64,000 bases of DNA from NCBI GenBank assembly GCA_033344915.1, contig JAWPML010000001.1:1484369-1548368 (forward strand), read 5' to 3'. Of this stretch, positions 1-8,257 are shown piece by piece. Positions within the stretch are counted from its first letter, which is position 1. The number at the start of each line of letters is the position of its first letter. This stretch comes from Acidimicrobiales bacterium (GTDB taxonomy: Bacteria > Actinomycetota > Acidimicrobiia > Acidimicrobiales > Aldehydirespiratoraceae). The position numbers and the translations under genes were made by a program. The notes under the pieces are model-generated. The model saw nothing but the letters and a program-made list of their open reading frames with translations, did not search any database and was not told the DNA's origin.

Positions 1-2
1 AA

Positions 3-1058
3 CGCACGTACTGGCCGAAGGTCGCACTGGTGCAGATCGCCTGGCCCGGCGATCTCGTCCTGATCGACCCGCTGGAGGTCGATCTGGCGCCGCTGCGAGC
101 GGTGATGGAGTCGGACGCGGTCGCCGTGCTCCACGCGGCGTCCCAGGATCTCGAAGTGCTCGAACTGGAGTGCGGCGCGGTGCCGAGGATCCTTTTCGAC
201 ACGCAGATCGCCGCCGGTTTCCTCGGCATGTCCACGCCGTCGCTCGCGTCGCTGCACGAACGGGAGTTGGGCTTCTCGCTTCCGAAGGGCAGTCGGCTGA
301 CGGATTGGCTCGAACGACCGCTCGCCACGAGCCAGCTCGACTACGCAGCCGCCGACGTCGAACGGCTGCTCGACATCCACGATCAGCTCATGGCCCAGCT
401 CGAGGAGCGGGGCCGGGTCGGCTGGGCGGCCGACGAGTGCGAGATCATGCGGACGCGGTGGCGGGGCCCGCGGGACCCCGACGAGGCCTGGCGCAAGATC
501 AAGGAGGCACGGCACCTCAAAGGCAGGCCGCTCACCGTGGCCCGCTCCATCGCGGCCTGGCGTGAGCGCCGCGCCGCGGAGATCGATCAACCCGTGCGGT
601 TCGTGCTCAGCGACATCGCCGTCGTCGGGATCGCCCAGGCCGCGCCGAGCGATCTCGATGCACTCGCCAAGATCCGTGGCGTCGACAAGGGACTCGCCAA
701 GGGCTCGCTGGGGCCGGCGATCCTCGAAGCGGTGGCGCACGGCCTCGCGTCGGACTGGCGTCCGCCCCGGGCGCCGAAGCGTTCCTCCGACACCCGGGAC
801 CTGCGGCCCGCCGTGGCCCTGGTCGCTGCGTGGGTGAACCAGCTGGCCCGTGACCGTGAGCTGGATCCCACCCTCCTCGCGACGCGAGCCGATGTCGAAG
901 CCCTGGTCAGAGGGGATGACGACGCTCGACTCGCCACCGGGTGGCGGGCGGAGCTGGCCGGCGGCCCGATCCGCCGCCTCGTGGCGGGCGATGCGGCCCT
1001 CGCGTTCGAGGACGGTGCGGTCGTTCTCGAAGAACGATCCGGACGACCCGTCTCCTGA
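3..1058 (+). CDS. rnd: Ribonuclease D-like 3'-5' exonuclease, 5' end cut off
   Basis: The reading frame is open from the window edge (base 3). It begins inside the exonuclease domain with RTYWPKVALVQIAWPG, the segment that follows the first DxE motif in RNase D proteins, so the true start lies upstream. The second exonuclease motif shows as FDTQIAAGFLG, and the third (Y-x3-D) as DYAAADVERLLDIHDQL. The C-terminal half, helical and basic, is where RNase D proteins carry HRDC repeats. RNase D trims 3' ends of tRNA and other small RNAs in the cytoplasm. The GTG at base 30 is an internal codon, not the start. Identification as a DEDD exonuclease is firm; the exact substrate is inferred from the family. 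Confidence 0.85.
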   Translation, partial: RTYWPKVALVQIAWPGDLVLIDPLEVDLAPLRAVMESDAVAVLHAASQDLEVLELECGAVPRILFDTQIAAGFLGMSTPSLASLHERELGFSLPKGSRLTDWLERPLATSQLDYAAADVERLLDIHDQLMAQLEERGRVGWAADECEIMRTRWRGPRDPDEAWRKIKEARHLKGRPLTVARSIAAWRERRAAEIDQPVRFVLSDIAVVGIAQAAPSDLDALAKIRGVDKGLAKGSLGPAILEAVAHGLASDWRPPRAPKRSSDTRDLRPAVALVAAWVNQLARDRELDPTLLATRADVEALVRGDDDARLATGWRAELAGGPIRRLVAGDAALAFEDGAVVLEERSGRPVS

Positions 1059-1083
1059 CGTGGGTCCCCGGCGGGATCGGGGC

Positions 1084-1089
1084 TACAAT
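1084..1089 (+). promoter_or_regulatory. -10 box of the small acidic gene
   Basis: TACAAT, a near-consensus actinobacterial -10 box, lies 36 bases before the GTG at 1126. This leaves room for a short leader containing the GGGAG ribosome site at 1113-1117. No clear -35 box is visible. Confidence 0.5.
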
Positions 1090-1125
1090 CGAGGGTCTTG
1101 ACGTTGTCGAACGGGAGCTCATCAG

Positions 1126-1311
1126 GTGAAAAAGGGGCGGCACCGGCGTTATGAAGAGGCCCGTGAGCTGAAGCGCTCACACGACGGCGACTTCGACGCC
1201 CTCCTGGAGAGCCTGTCGGACGACGACGACGAAGAGGTCAAGCCCGAGCACTTGGCGTGGGCCGACGAGTTCGACGAGCCGGCCGGGGACGATCCCGCCG
1301 ACCGCGACTGA
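1126..1311 (+). CDS. Small acidic hypothetical protein (61 aa)
   Basis: I do not recognise this family. The first 17 residues are basic (MKKGRHRRYEEARELKR), and the rest is strongly acidic with a run of Asp/Glu around residues 32-37. There are no cysteines and no membrane segment. A GGGAG ribosome site sits eight bases before the GTG start, and a TACAAT box lies upstream, so the gene looks independently expressed. It converges with the ClC channel gene, whose stop codon lies nine bases away. The basic head and acidic tail could suit a nucleic-acid or ribosome partner, but that is speculation. Confidence 0.6.
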   Translation: MKKGRHRRYEEARELKRSHDGDFDALLESLSDDDDEEVKPEHLAWADEFDEPAGDDPADRD

Positions 1312-1319
1312 TCCGCTGA

Positions 1320-3017
1320 TCAGCCCCCCGTCTCGTCGAGGATCTCGTCGAGCTTGAGGATCTCGTCCTCGGTGACGACACCGATGAAGTTGCCGTCGCC
1401 GTCGGTGACGGCGAGCACGTCCATCTGGACCGAGTCCATCGCGGCCACGGCGTCGCGCAGCGTCCACGAAGGCAGCGCCGTCGGCAGGTCCGAGGCCATG
1501 GCGTCGCCGACGGTGGTCGTTTCCCATTCGTCGCGTTCCAGCTCCGAGATGTCCTCCAGGCGCGCCATCCCCATGAACTGTCCGCCGTCCACGACGGGCA
1601 CGATGCGTTCGCGTCGACCGAGCACGTGCACGTACACGAACTCCGAGACCGACGCGTCGCTGGGCACCGTGAACACATCGGTCGACAGGATCGAGGTCAG
1701 GGGCAGTTCGAACCGCCGCTCGAGATGACCGAGGCGCTTGGCCCGTTGGTAGTCGGCCACCGATGTCGGGCCGGCGACGACCTGACTCACCGCCGCGGCG
1801 ACGAGCGCGGGCACGACGAACGCGCCCACTCCACCCGTGGACTCGGCGACGAACATCACCGCGGCGATCGGCGCCCGATAGCCCGCACCGAGGAAGGCGG
1901 CGAGGCCGAGGATCGGGTAGAGCGCGGTGTCGTCCTCGCCGATGGCGGACCCGACGAATTCACCGAGGATGACGCCGAGAACCGCGAGCGGGATGAACAT
2001 GCCGCCGACGCCACCCGCGTAGACGGTGGCCATCGTGGCCGCGATGCGGAGCCCGAAGAGGAGCGCGATCAAGCCGAGTCCCTGGTCGTCGACGACCCAC
2101 CCCATCGCCTCGGTACCGGGGCCGAGGGTGAGGGGCTCGTCGAACGCCTGGAAGCCGACGAACGCCAGCACGGCGATGGCCCCGCCGCCGATGGCGAGCC
2201 GACGCCCGACCGGCGTGGTCTTGGCCCCGGACTTGGCGAGGCGGATGAGGTAGGCGAAGCCGCGACCACCGAGACCGGCGGCGATGCCGAGCAGCAGGGC
2301 GCCGGCGAGATCCGCGAGATCGACACCCAGGACGGAGACACCACCTTCCTCCTCGAGCAGGACCGACCCCTCCGCGAAGAACGGGATGACGGGCTCCGTG
2401 CCGACGAGCGACACGAACGTGGCGTAGCTGGCGGCCGACGCCAGCAACGACGGCAACAGGGCCTGAGGGGTGACATCGTCGCGGTAAGGCGCCTCCATCG
2501 CGAAAATCACGCCGGTCGCCGGCGCCTTGAACACCGCCGCAACCCCCGCCGCCGCTCCCGCGGTCAGCAGCAGCCTGGCCTCGTCCCGGCGGAGCAGGCC
2601 ACCGGTCTTCTCGTGGATCCAGAGGCCCAGCGACGAGCCGGCGTAGATCGACGGGCCCTCCAATCCGGCCGCACCGCCCAGACCGATCGTCGAGACACCG
2701 GCGAGCAGCTTGCCCGGGAGTTCCACGATGGGCAGGCGCGGATGGCGGTCGTGGAACACCCGGATGTACTCGTCCGACGTGGATCCGCTGGTTCCCCGCC
2801 CGATGAAACGGAGGATGAGTTGGGCCAGGGTGATACCGACGAGGGGCGCGGCCATCAACACCCACAGGTCCTGCTCCAGCAACCACTCGAGCAGGACCGG
2901 CTGCGTGACCGCCTCGAACATCGCGACCACGACCGCGACGACGACACCCGTCGCCACGGAGGCCGCCAGCAGTCTGAGGTCGTATCCGCCGGTGACGGCG
3001 GCGAGGTACTTCTTCAC
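1320..3017 (-). CDS. ClC-family chloride channel/transporter with C-terminal CBS domains
   Basis: A 565-residue membrane protein with about ten hydrophobic segments followed by two CBS domains (roughly residues 440-560). The ClC pore signature is visible as GLGGAAGLEGPS near residue 112. E120 occupies the place of the gating glutamate, and the usual Arg of GREGP is Leu. A second ClC signature, GAGYRAPIAAVMF, follows later. ClC proteins move chloride or exchange it for protons, and the CBS pair usually binds adenine nucleotides. The start codon follows a purine-rich AAAGGGGG stretch. It is downstream of, and transcribed in the same direction as, the McrB-like pair, with a 65-base gap, so it may have its own promoter. 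Confidence 0.9.
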   Translation of the reverse strand: MKKYLAAVTGGYDLRLLAASVATGVVVAVVVAMFEAVTQPVLLEWLLEQDLWVLMAAPLVGITLAQLILRFIGRGTSGSTSDEYIRVFHDRHPRLPIVELPGKLLAGVSTIGLGGAAGLEGPSIYAGSSLGLWIHEKTGGLLRRDEARLLLTAGAAAGVAAVFKAPATGVIFAMEAPYRDDVTPQALLPSLLASAASYATFVSLVGTEPVIPFFAEGSVLLEEEGGVSVLGVDLADLAGALLLGIAAGLGGRGFAYLIRLAKSGAKTTPVGRRLAIGGGAIAVLAFVGFQAFDEPLTLGPGTEAMGWVVDDQGLGLIALLFGLRIAATMATVYAGGVGGMFIPLAVLGVILGEFVGSAIGEDDTALYPILGLAAFLGAGYRAPIAAVMFVAESTGGVGAFVVPALVAAAVSQVVAGPTSVADYQRAKRLGHLERRFELPLTSILSTDVFTVPSDASVSEFVYVHVLGRRERIVPVVDGGQFMGMARLEDISELERDEWETTTVGDAMASDLPTALPSWTLRDAVAAMDSVQMDVLAVTDGDGNFIGVVTEDEILKLDEILDETGG

Positions 3018-3082
3018 GTGCCCCCTTTCCTACACGCCGGAGCGGGGCGTGACACCCATCCCGACCAGGGGCGATGCCGGTG

Positions 3083-4090
3083 CTACCCGCGAGCGGCGCG
3101 CACGGCGGTGTCGACCGCGGGGATGATGTCGTCGACCGAGGTGATCGGCACGACCTCCCGACCGTTGGCCCGGGTCTCGAGATCGAGCCGCAACTCGGCC
3201 GGATCACTGCGCTTCAGTCGCTGGGGCACGTCGACGAGCACATGGCCGAGCACGATGCCGTGGAGCCGACTGTTGTCACCGCGTCGGCGCGGATGGATGT
3301 ATTCCACCGGGCCGGCGAACAGCGACCCGCTCTCGGCCCGCACCGCGGGCACCCGCATCCCGCGCGCCTCCAGTTCCTCGATGATGGCGAGGAGGACGCC
3401 GTGCTGGACCCGGGTGCGCCGGTCGCAGTAGGGCGACAGTTCGTCCAACGACAGCGGCTCGTTGACCCGATCGAGCATCTCGAGAGCGGGACGGTAGGCC
3501 GCGGACGTCTTCCCCGAGCGGGTGCGCTTGATGGCACGGGCGGTCGGGCGACCGCTCACCCGGATCGCTTCGAGCGAACGATGGTCGAGATAGCGGCGCG
3601 CGACCTTGGCGTTGGCGCGGGCCCGGCGCAGGCCCTCGTCCTCGTAGCTGTCGTCTCCCACCATGTCGACGCTCGCGCCCGCCGCAGCGATCGACTGGAG
3701 GGCGCCGACGAGCACCTGGTTCTCGTCGATGTCGTAGGCCCGCCGCGTGGAGGAGCACACGTACACGTCGCGATTGCCCAGGCTCGACGCCTGAGCGGCG
3801 AACGTCTCGCTCCACTGCACCGGGCCGCGCAGTTCACCCACACAGCGTTCGTTGTGCGTGCCGACGGAGGTCTTCAGCGTGCGCAGCGTCTTCGGCATGC
3901 GGTACAGCAGGGTCTCCGCCTCGTCACACGTGGCGACAAGGACGCCCACCAGCTGCTCGACGACGTCGGTCGACAGGCCGAGCAGCGCATCCACGGTCTC
4001 GGCCGTGTCGAACGGCCGCGCCAGCCGGTTCCAGAGCTCCGCCGTGGCCTCCTGGGTGGCCGCGAAGGGGTCGATGCGCGGCGTCGTCAC
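3083..4090 (-). CDS. Unrecognised partner protein of McrB-like AAA+ ATPase (335 aa)
   Basis: The GTG start overlaps the stop of the upstream ATPase gene by four bases (GTGA), so the two are almost certainly translated together. The protein is largely helical and rich in Arg. A conserved-looking core reads DIDENQVLVGALQSI near residues 110-125, which faintly recalls the DUF2357 proteins that pair with McrB-type ATPases. I cannot see a PD-(D/E)xK nuclease motif or any other catalytic signature. No signal peptide or membrane segment is present. McrC-like adaptor is therefore a guess from context; the function is unknown. Confidence 0.7.
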   Translation of the reverse strand: MTTPRIDPFAATQEATAELWNRLARPFDTAETVDALLGLSTDVVEQLVGVLVATCDEAETLLYRMPKTLRTLKTSVGTHNERCVGELRGPVQWSETFAAQASSLGNRDVYVCSSTRRAYDIDENQVLVGALQSIAAAGASVDMVGDDSYEDEGLRRARANAKVARRYLDHRSLEAIRVSGRPTARAIKRTRSGKTSAAYRPALEMLDRVNEPLSLDELSPYCDRRTRVQHGVLLAIIEELEARGMRVPAVRAESGSLFAGPVEYIHPRRRGDNSRLHGIVLGHVLVDVPQRLKRSDPAELRLDLETRANGREVVPITSVDDIIPAVDTAVRAARG

Positions 4091-5022
4091 ACAACCAGCT
4101 CGACGCCGAGGATGTCGCTGATCGTGCGCTGGGCCTCGAGCTGCTCGGGGGCATCGAGGTGCTCGGCGACCGTGCGGTACAGCGTCATGGCCCGGCGCTC
4201 CTCCATGCCCTCGAACTGGGGGAGGAAGTAGGCGTAGAAGACCTCGTAGAGCAGCCGCGACTCGGTGATCCCGTCGCGGGACCGCCGGGCGGCGTACTTG
4301 GCGGCGTCGAGGTAGACGGCCGGTCCGAGATCGGTGAACTCGCGTAGCGGGAGCAGGCGTTGCACGACCTCGCCCTTGCCCTGGAGGAGCTGGCGGTACG
4401 CACCCTCCGGCGGCGTGCCGACCTCGATGAAGGCGAACCGGCGCATCAGGGCGTAGGACATCTCGAAGAGCAGGTTCTTGTCGAACACGTTCATCGTGGC
4501 GAGGATCCGCCAGTTGGCCGAGACGCGGATGACCTCGGTGTCCTCGGGGGCCTCCACGCCGCTCGGAACCAGCGACAGCGGGTGGGGCTGACCCTTGCGC
4601 TTGAAGGGCAGAACGACGGCGGAGCCCGACAGCACCGTGAAGAGCTGGCCGAACGCGCGGTCGAAGTTGGATCGGTTGAGTTCGTCGATGACGAGCCAGC
4701 GGCCGGACTCGATCGCCTCGACGAAGAGACCGGGTCGGAAGATGAGTCCCTCGGCGGTCGGCTGCAGACCACCGATCGTCTCGAAGGTCGTCCATTCCGT
4801 CGTCGCCGTCGTCGGCAGGTAGCCGGTGCAGAACATCGACTTCCGGGCGACCTCCGAGGCGATGTAGGCGAGGGTGGTCTTCCCGGTTCCCGGAGGTCCC
4901 GTCAGGATGACGTGTTTGCCGGAGTCGATCGCCGCGACGAGCTGGTCGATCACATAGGCGGGGAACAGCATTCCCGCCTCTTCGGCGGCGGCGTTCAGGT
5001 CATCGCTGGTGAAGGCAGTCAC
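4087..5022 (-). CDS. McrB-like AAA+ ATPase (AAA_5 type)
   Basis: A 311-residue protein made of a single AAA+ module. Walker A is GPPGTGKT at residues 42-49, Walker B is VIDELNRSNF at about 111-120, sensor 1 is the Asn of ATMN at about 175-178, and the arginine-finger region reads ALMRRFAF at about 191-198. The DELNRSNF box followed by AFGQLF resembles McrB and other AAA_5 proteins rather than classical MoxR. The GTG start follows an AAAGGAG ribosome site. Its stop overlaps the next gene, which encodes an unrecognised partner. Such pairs act in restriction, in remodelling of protein complexes, or in chaperone roles; the sequence does not say which. Confidence 0.85.
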   Translation of the reverse strand: MTAFTSDDLNAAAEEAGMLFPAYVIDQLVAAIDSGKHVILTGPPGTGKTTLAYIASEVARKSMFCTGYLPTTATTEWTTFETIGGLQPTAEGLIFRPGLFVEAIESGRWLVIDELNRSNFDRAFGQLFTVLSGSAVVLPFKRKGQPHPLSLVPSGVEAPEDTEVIRVSANWRILATMNVFDKNLLFEMSYALMRRFAFIEVGTPPEGAYRQLLQGKGEVVQRLLPLREFTDLGPAVYLDAAKYAARRSRDGITESRLLYEVFYAYFLPQFEGMEERRAMTLYRTVAEHLDAPEQLEAQRTISDILGVELVV

Positions 5023-5060
5023 GACGCTCCTTTCGGCCGGAACGCCGTGGATCTGAGCGG

Positions 5061-5831
5061 TCAGGCGTCCGGATCTGCTCGTCGTCGCACCTGCGGGTGG
5101 GGGAGGAACACCGACGCGGTCGGGTGGGTGGCCTCTCGGTGGACCAGATAGTCGACGAGCCGTTCGTACGCGTCGTCGCCGACCAGCTCCACGATCTCGT
5201 CGCGCAGACTCCGCCACACCGGTCGGTCCTCGCCGAACGCCAGGGGGTCGTCGGTGCACCACCAGGCGAACTCGGCCCCACCCTCGCCCCAGTCACGGCG
5301 TTTCCACTCCCGAAGCAGGTGGGTTGTGTGGCCGTTGTCGTCGGTCCATTCGTCGTAGCGCAGGGGGAGCTGCCAGCAGACCTGCGGCTTCCAGTCGAGC
5401 GGTCGTTCGCCCCGCCGCGTCGCCGCCTGGTGGAACGCACAGCCGGCCCCCGCCGGAAAGCCCGGGCGGTTCAGGAAGATGCACGCATCGTCGACCGTCC
5501 GGGTCACCCAGTCGCCGTCCTCGTTCGTCGTGAGTGCGCCGCCCATCTCGTCGGCACGGTCGCGCAGCTCCCACTCGTCGTCGTCGAGCTCGGCGGCGCG
5601 GGCGAGGGTGCTCTCACGGTCGGCGTCGTCGACGAAGTGGGCGCCGTAGGTACAACAGCCGTGCTCGTACTCCGGGGCGGGCTCGGTGAAGACCCCGGGA
5701 CAACCGCGGCCGTAGATGCAGCCGTAGTTGCTGGTGAGGAACGTCACGTCGAACTGCCACGCGTTCCCCGCGTCGTCCGTGAAGGCGACCCATTCGTGGA
5801 GCTCGTCGGCGTGGAGATCCTCATCGTGCAT
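5061..5831 (-). CDS. Cysteine-rich conserved hypothetical protein (256 aa)
   Basis: The protein holds a central cluster of cysteines: TSNYGCIYGRGCPG, then HGCCTYGAHF, then CIFLNRPG, AGCAFH and QVCWQLPLR, with a later WWCTDD. This spacing resembles the metal-chelating YkgJ/DUF3109-type proteins, which likely bind zinc or iron. No signal peptide or membrane segment is seen. I chose the ATG at 5831 because the longer open frame upstream overlaps the divergent gene and its promoter. It shares its 5' region with the small gene at 5875 and lies 38 bases before the McrB-like operon. Function unknown. Confidence 0.75.
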   Translation of the reverse strand: MHDEDLHADELHEWVAFTDDAGNAWQFDVTFLTSNYGCIYGRGCPGVFTEPAPEYEHGCCTYGAHFVDDADRESTLARAAELDDDEWELRDRADEMGGALTTNEDGDWVTRTVDDACIFLNRPGFPAGAGCAFHQAATRRGERPLDWKPQVCWQLPLRYDEWTDDNGHTTHLLREWKRRDWGEGGAEFAWWCTDDPLAFGEDRPVWRSLRDEIVELVGDDAYERLVDYLVHREATHPTASVFLPHPQVRRRADPDA

Positions 5832-5861
5832 TGCGGCGACGGTAGCCGGGCGACGAACGGA

Positions 5862-5867
5862 TACCGT
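5862..5867 (+). promoter_or_regulatory. Leaderless -10 box for the gene at 5875
   Basis: TACCGT followed by seven bases and then the GTG start. This is the spacing expected when transcription begins at the start codon itself. Confidence 0.55.
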
Positions 5868-5874
5868 CTCCGTC

Positions 5875-6078
5875 GTGGCAGGAGAGTTCGACGAGATCCG
5901 AGGGCGACTGGAAGTCATCGCCGAAGAACTGGCGGACCTCGCGATTCTCCAGCTCCGCGAGTCGATCGACGCCGGCGGTCAGGAGCTCCCGGTCGACGAG
6001 AAGCGCCTCACCCGAGCGCGTCGCGCGGTCGAGAAGGCCATCCACCTGCTCGACGAGCCGGACGACCCCTTCGCCTGA
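5875..6078 (+). CDS. Small helical hypothetical protein (67 aa)
   Basis: A 67-residue, mostly helical, acidic protein. It begins with VAGEFDEIRGRLEVIAEE and contains a heptad-like stretch up to about residue 60, which could form a short coiled coil. The GTG at 5875 is preferred because the TACCGT box sits seven bases upstream and no ribosome site is seen, matching the leaderless pattern of many genes here. It is divergent from the Cys-rich gene and convergent with the LOG-family gene. No known domain recognised. Confidence 0.65.
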   Translation: MAGEFDEIRGRLEVIAEELADLAILQLRESIDAGGQELPVDEKRLTRARRAVEKAIHLLDEPDDPFA

Positions 6079-6100
6079 CCGGTCTCGGCGGACCGACCCC

Positions 6101-7147
6101 TCAGCTGACGGGCGTCGCGTCGTTCAGGGCGTCGATCATGCGGCGCACGCCGGCCCAGCTGCGACGATCGAAGCGGAATGCGATGCGATGCAGCTCGAGA
6201 TGGTCGTCGTCTCGCTGCTCGGCCTCGGTCGCCTCGATCCGTTCGATCTCACCCCGGGCGAGGACGTAACCGAAATCGGCGTTGAGCCGGGCCAACTCGT
6301 CGTCGCCGACGGGCCGATTCAGCCGCAGCACGAGACGGTTCCCGACGAAGCGGATCGAGTGATAGGTGCGATAGAAGCGGCACACCTCCTCGACGGCCTC
6401 GTCGATGGAGTCCGTGACCATCACGAGGGCCAGGTCGTCGGGGGAGATCAGTCCCGGCTCGCGCAACTCGATCTCGACGAACCGCCGCCACAGGGCCCAG
6501 TAGGTGCCTCCGGGCGGATCGAGCAGGACGATCGGAGCCGGATCGGACTTGCCGGTCTGGATGAGGGTCAGCAGCTCGAACGCCTCGTCCATGGTGCCGA
6601 ACCCGCCAGGCAGCATGACGAAGGCGTGTGACTCCTTCATGAACATGACCTTGCGGGTGAAGAAGTACTTGAAGTTGATGAGCTTCGGATCGTCGGCGAT
6701 CACGGGGTTCGCATCGGATTCGAACGGCAGCACGATGTTCACGCCGAAGCTGTTCTCGGCACCGGCTCCCTCGTGGCCGGCCTCCATGATCCCGGGACCC
6801 GCACCGGTGATGATCATCCAGTCCCGCGCCGCGATCGCGGCGGCGAAATCGTGGGCGCACGTGTAGGCCGGATCGCCGACCTTCGTGCGCGCACTCCCGA
6901 AGACGGTGCACTTGCGAATTCCCTCGTAGGGAGCGAAGACGCCGAACGAGTACCGGAACTCCTTGACGGCGGCCGCGACCATCTTCAGTTCACCGCGGTC
7001 GACGTCCTCTCGGGAGAGGCGGACGGCGGACACCATGAGCTCGAAGACGAACTCGCGGTCACGCTCGTCGAGGTCGGCGATCAGGGCGACGATGGCATCA
7101 TCGAGCGCAGGATCGCCGGTGCGATAGGTGGAGGGATAGTCGGGCAC
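6101..7147 (-). CDS. LOG-family Rossmann-fold protein (TIGR00730-like)
   Basis: A 348-residue protein of the lysine-decarboxylase-like (LOG) family. The nucleotide-binding region shows VFGSAR at residues 82-87 and ITGAGPGIMEA at about 113-123. The diagnostic motif PGGFGTMDE is at residues 180-188. Many LOG proteins release cytokinin bases or free purines from nucleoside 5'-monophosphates, and others have no known role. It is longer than minimal LOG proteins (about 180-220 residues), with an extra N-terminal helical region and a roughly 100-residue C-terminal extension of unknown role. The GTG start is eight bases after a TATCGT box, suggesting a leaderless message. Confidence 0.85.
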   Translation of the reverse strand: MPDYPSTYRTGDPALDDAIVALIADLDERDREFVFELMVSAVRLSREDVDRGELKMVAAAVKEFRYSFGVFAPYEGIRKCTVFGSARTKVGDPAYTCAHDFAAAIAARDWMIITGAGPGIMEAGHEGAGAENSFGVNIVLPFESDANPVIADDPKLINFKYFFTRKVMFMKESHAFVMLPGGFGTMDEAFELLTLIQTGKSDPAPIVLLDPPGGTYWALWRRFVEIELREPGLISPDDLALVMVTDSIDEAVEEVCRFYRTYHSIRFVGNRLVLRLNRPVGDDELARLNADFGYVLARGEIERIEATEAEQRDDDHLELHRIAFRFDRRSWAGVRRMIDALNDATPVS

Positions 7148-7155
7148 GGGCGAGA

Positions 7156-7161
7156 ACGATA
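7156..7161 (-). promoter_or_regulatory. Leaderless -10 box for the LOG-family gene
   Basis: On the minus strand TATCGT, then eight bases, then the GTG start at 7147. Confidence 0.5.
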
Positions 7162-7165
7162 CCGC

Positions 7166-7579
7166 TCAGCGGTCGCGCAGCTCGCGGCGCACCATCAGCT
7201 TGAGCCCGGACCAGTCGTCGTCGACCGCGCACACCTTGATGTCGACCAGCCCTCCGGGCAGGACGACCTCCCTGACCTGGTCTTCGGTCAGGTCCGCGAA
7301 CATGGGGCTCGACTTCTTCGGCCAGCAGATCCAGATCGAGCGATCCGGGAAGGCGAGCTTCCAGAGCTGCCCGGCACGGCGGTCGAGATCGCGACGGGTC
7401 CGACAGAACACGAGGCTCACGTCGGGCTTTCCCCGGGCACCCCTGCGGATCTCGACATCGGCCGGCATCGGGTCGAGCAGGTCGTCGATGTGTTCCGGCG
7501 CATCGACGAGCGCCACGATGTGGCCGTCCTTGATCCCGAGCTTCTTCGGGAGCGGCGTACCGCTGTAGCCGGCGGGCAT
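7166..7579 (-). CDS. DUF3052-family protein (137 aa)
   Basis: The opening MPAGYSGTPLPKKLGIKDG and the later WPKKSS motif are typical of the actinobacterial DUF3052 family. No catalytic residues are known for this family. The ATG overlaps the stop of the upstream CrtA-like gene by one base (TGATG), so the two are co-translated. It is the last gene of the run HxlR regulator - FO synthase - CrtA-like - DUF3052. No membrane segment is seen. Function unknown. Confidence 0.8.
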   Translation of the reverse strand: MPAGYSGTPLPKKLGIKDGHIVALVDAPEHIDDLLDPMPADVEIRRGARGKPDVSLVFCRTRRDLDRRAGQLWKLAFPDRSIWICWPKKSSPMFADLTEDQVREVVLPGGLVDIKVCAVDDDWSGLKLMVRRELRDR

Positions 7580-8253
7580 CAGATCGTCATCTCCGGCACC
7601 GGGTGCTTCCCGTCGAGTGAGCCCGATGCGGCGAGCGGCCGGAACCGGACGAAGGCCGACTCGTGGTGGAAGTCCTTCTCGGCCTGACGGGCCATGGCAT
7701 CGGCATGGCCACCGGGGCCTCGCACGGTCATCGCCATCGCCGCGAAGTCGTGCCACCACGACAGCGTCATCAGGGTGCGGCGCTCCGGCGCGGCCGCCCC
7801 GAACCCCCATGACAGCCCGGGAGAGGCGATCACGTGCTTCTCGGCCATTGCACCGGCGACGAAGAAGCGCCGGGCCTGGAGGAGCCGGAGACGGGCGATG
7901 GTGAGCACGAACGACGGACCGTCGTGCACAGGGTCGGCGGCGGTCGGAAGGTCGGCGGGAAGGCCGGGCCAGCTCCCGATCGCCCGCACCGGCGCCGCGT
8001 CGATGCGCACCCCGGTGAACGTGTCCGGGCCCCACGGCGTGTCGGCGAAGGCCGCCTCGGCGTCGTCGGCGTCGTCCCAGAAACCGAGATGGACCACGTG
8101 GCCGAGCATGGGGCGGGTGCCGCCCGAGCCCAGCGGCGCCGGCACCGCAGCCGCCGCGTAGCGCAGGCCGGGCGTGTCCTTCGCCGGTCGGGAGCGACGC
8201 AGCGCGGGAACGCCGCGGAGACCGGGCTCGGCGAGATGGACGGTCAGGTGCAT
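7579..8253 (-). CDS. CrtA-like (spheroidene monooxygenase-type) protein
   Basis: A 224-residue protein with the sequence plan of CrtA-type proteins. An early PGLRYAAAA segment is followed by GFWDDADDAEAAF, a central FVLTIARLR, a PGLSWGFGA segment, and a C-terminal ESAFVRFRPLAASGSL. CrtA proteins are dimeric alpha/beta-barrel heme proteins that add oxygen to carotenoids. No other carotenoid gene is present in this window, so the substrate is open. It starts four bases after the FO synthase stop and overlaps the DUF3052 gene, placing it in the F420-biosynthesis transcript. Confidence 0.65.
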   Translation of the reverse strand: MHLTVHLAEPGLRGVPALRRSRPAKDTPGLRYAAAAVPAPLGSGGTRPMLGHVVHLGFWDDADDAEAAFADTPWGPDTFTGVRIDAAPVRAIGSWPGLPADLPTAADPVHDGPSFVLTIARLRLLQARRFFVAGAMAEKHVIASPGLSWGFGAAAPERRTLMTLSWWHDFAAMAMTVRGPGGHADAMARQAEKDFHHESAFVRFRPLAASGSLDGKHPVPEMTI

Positions 8254-8257
8254 GCGT

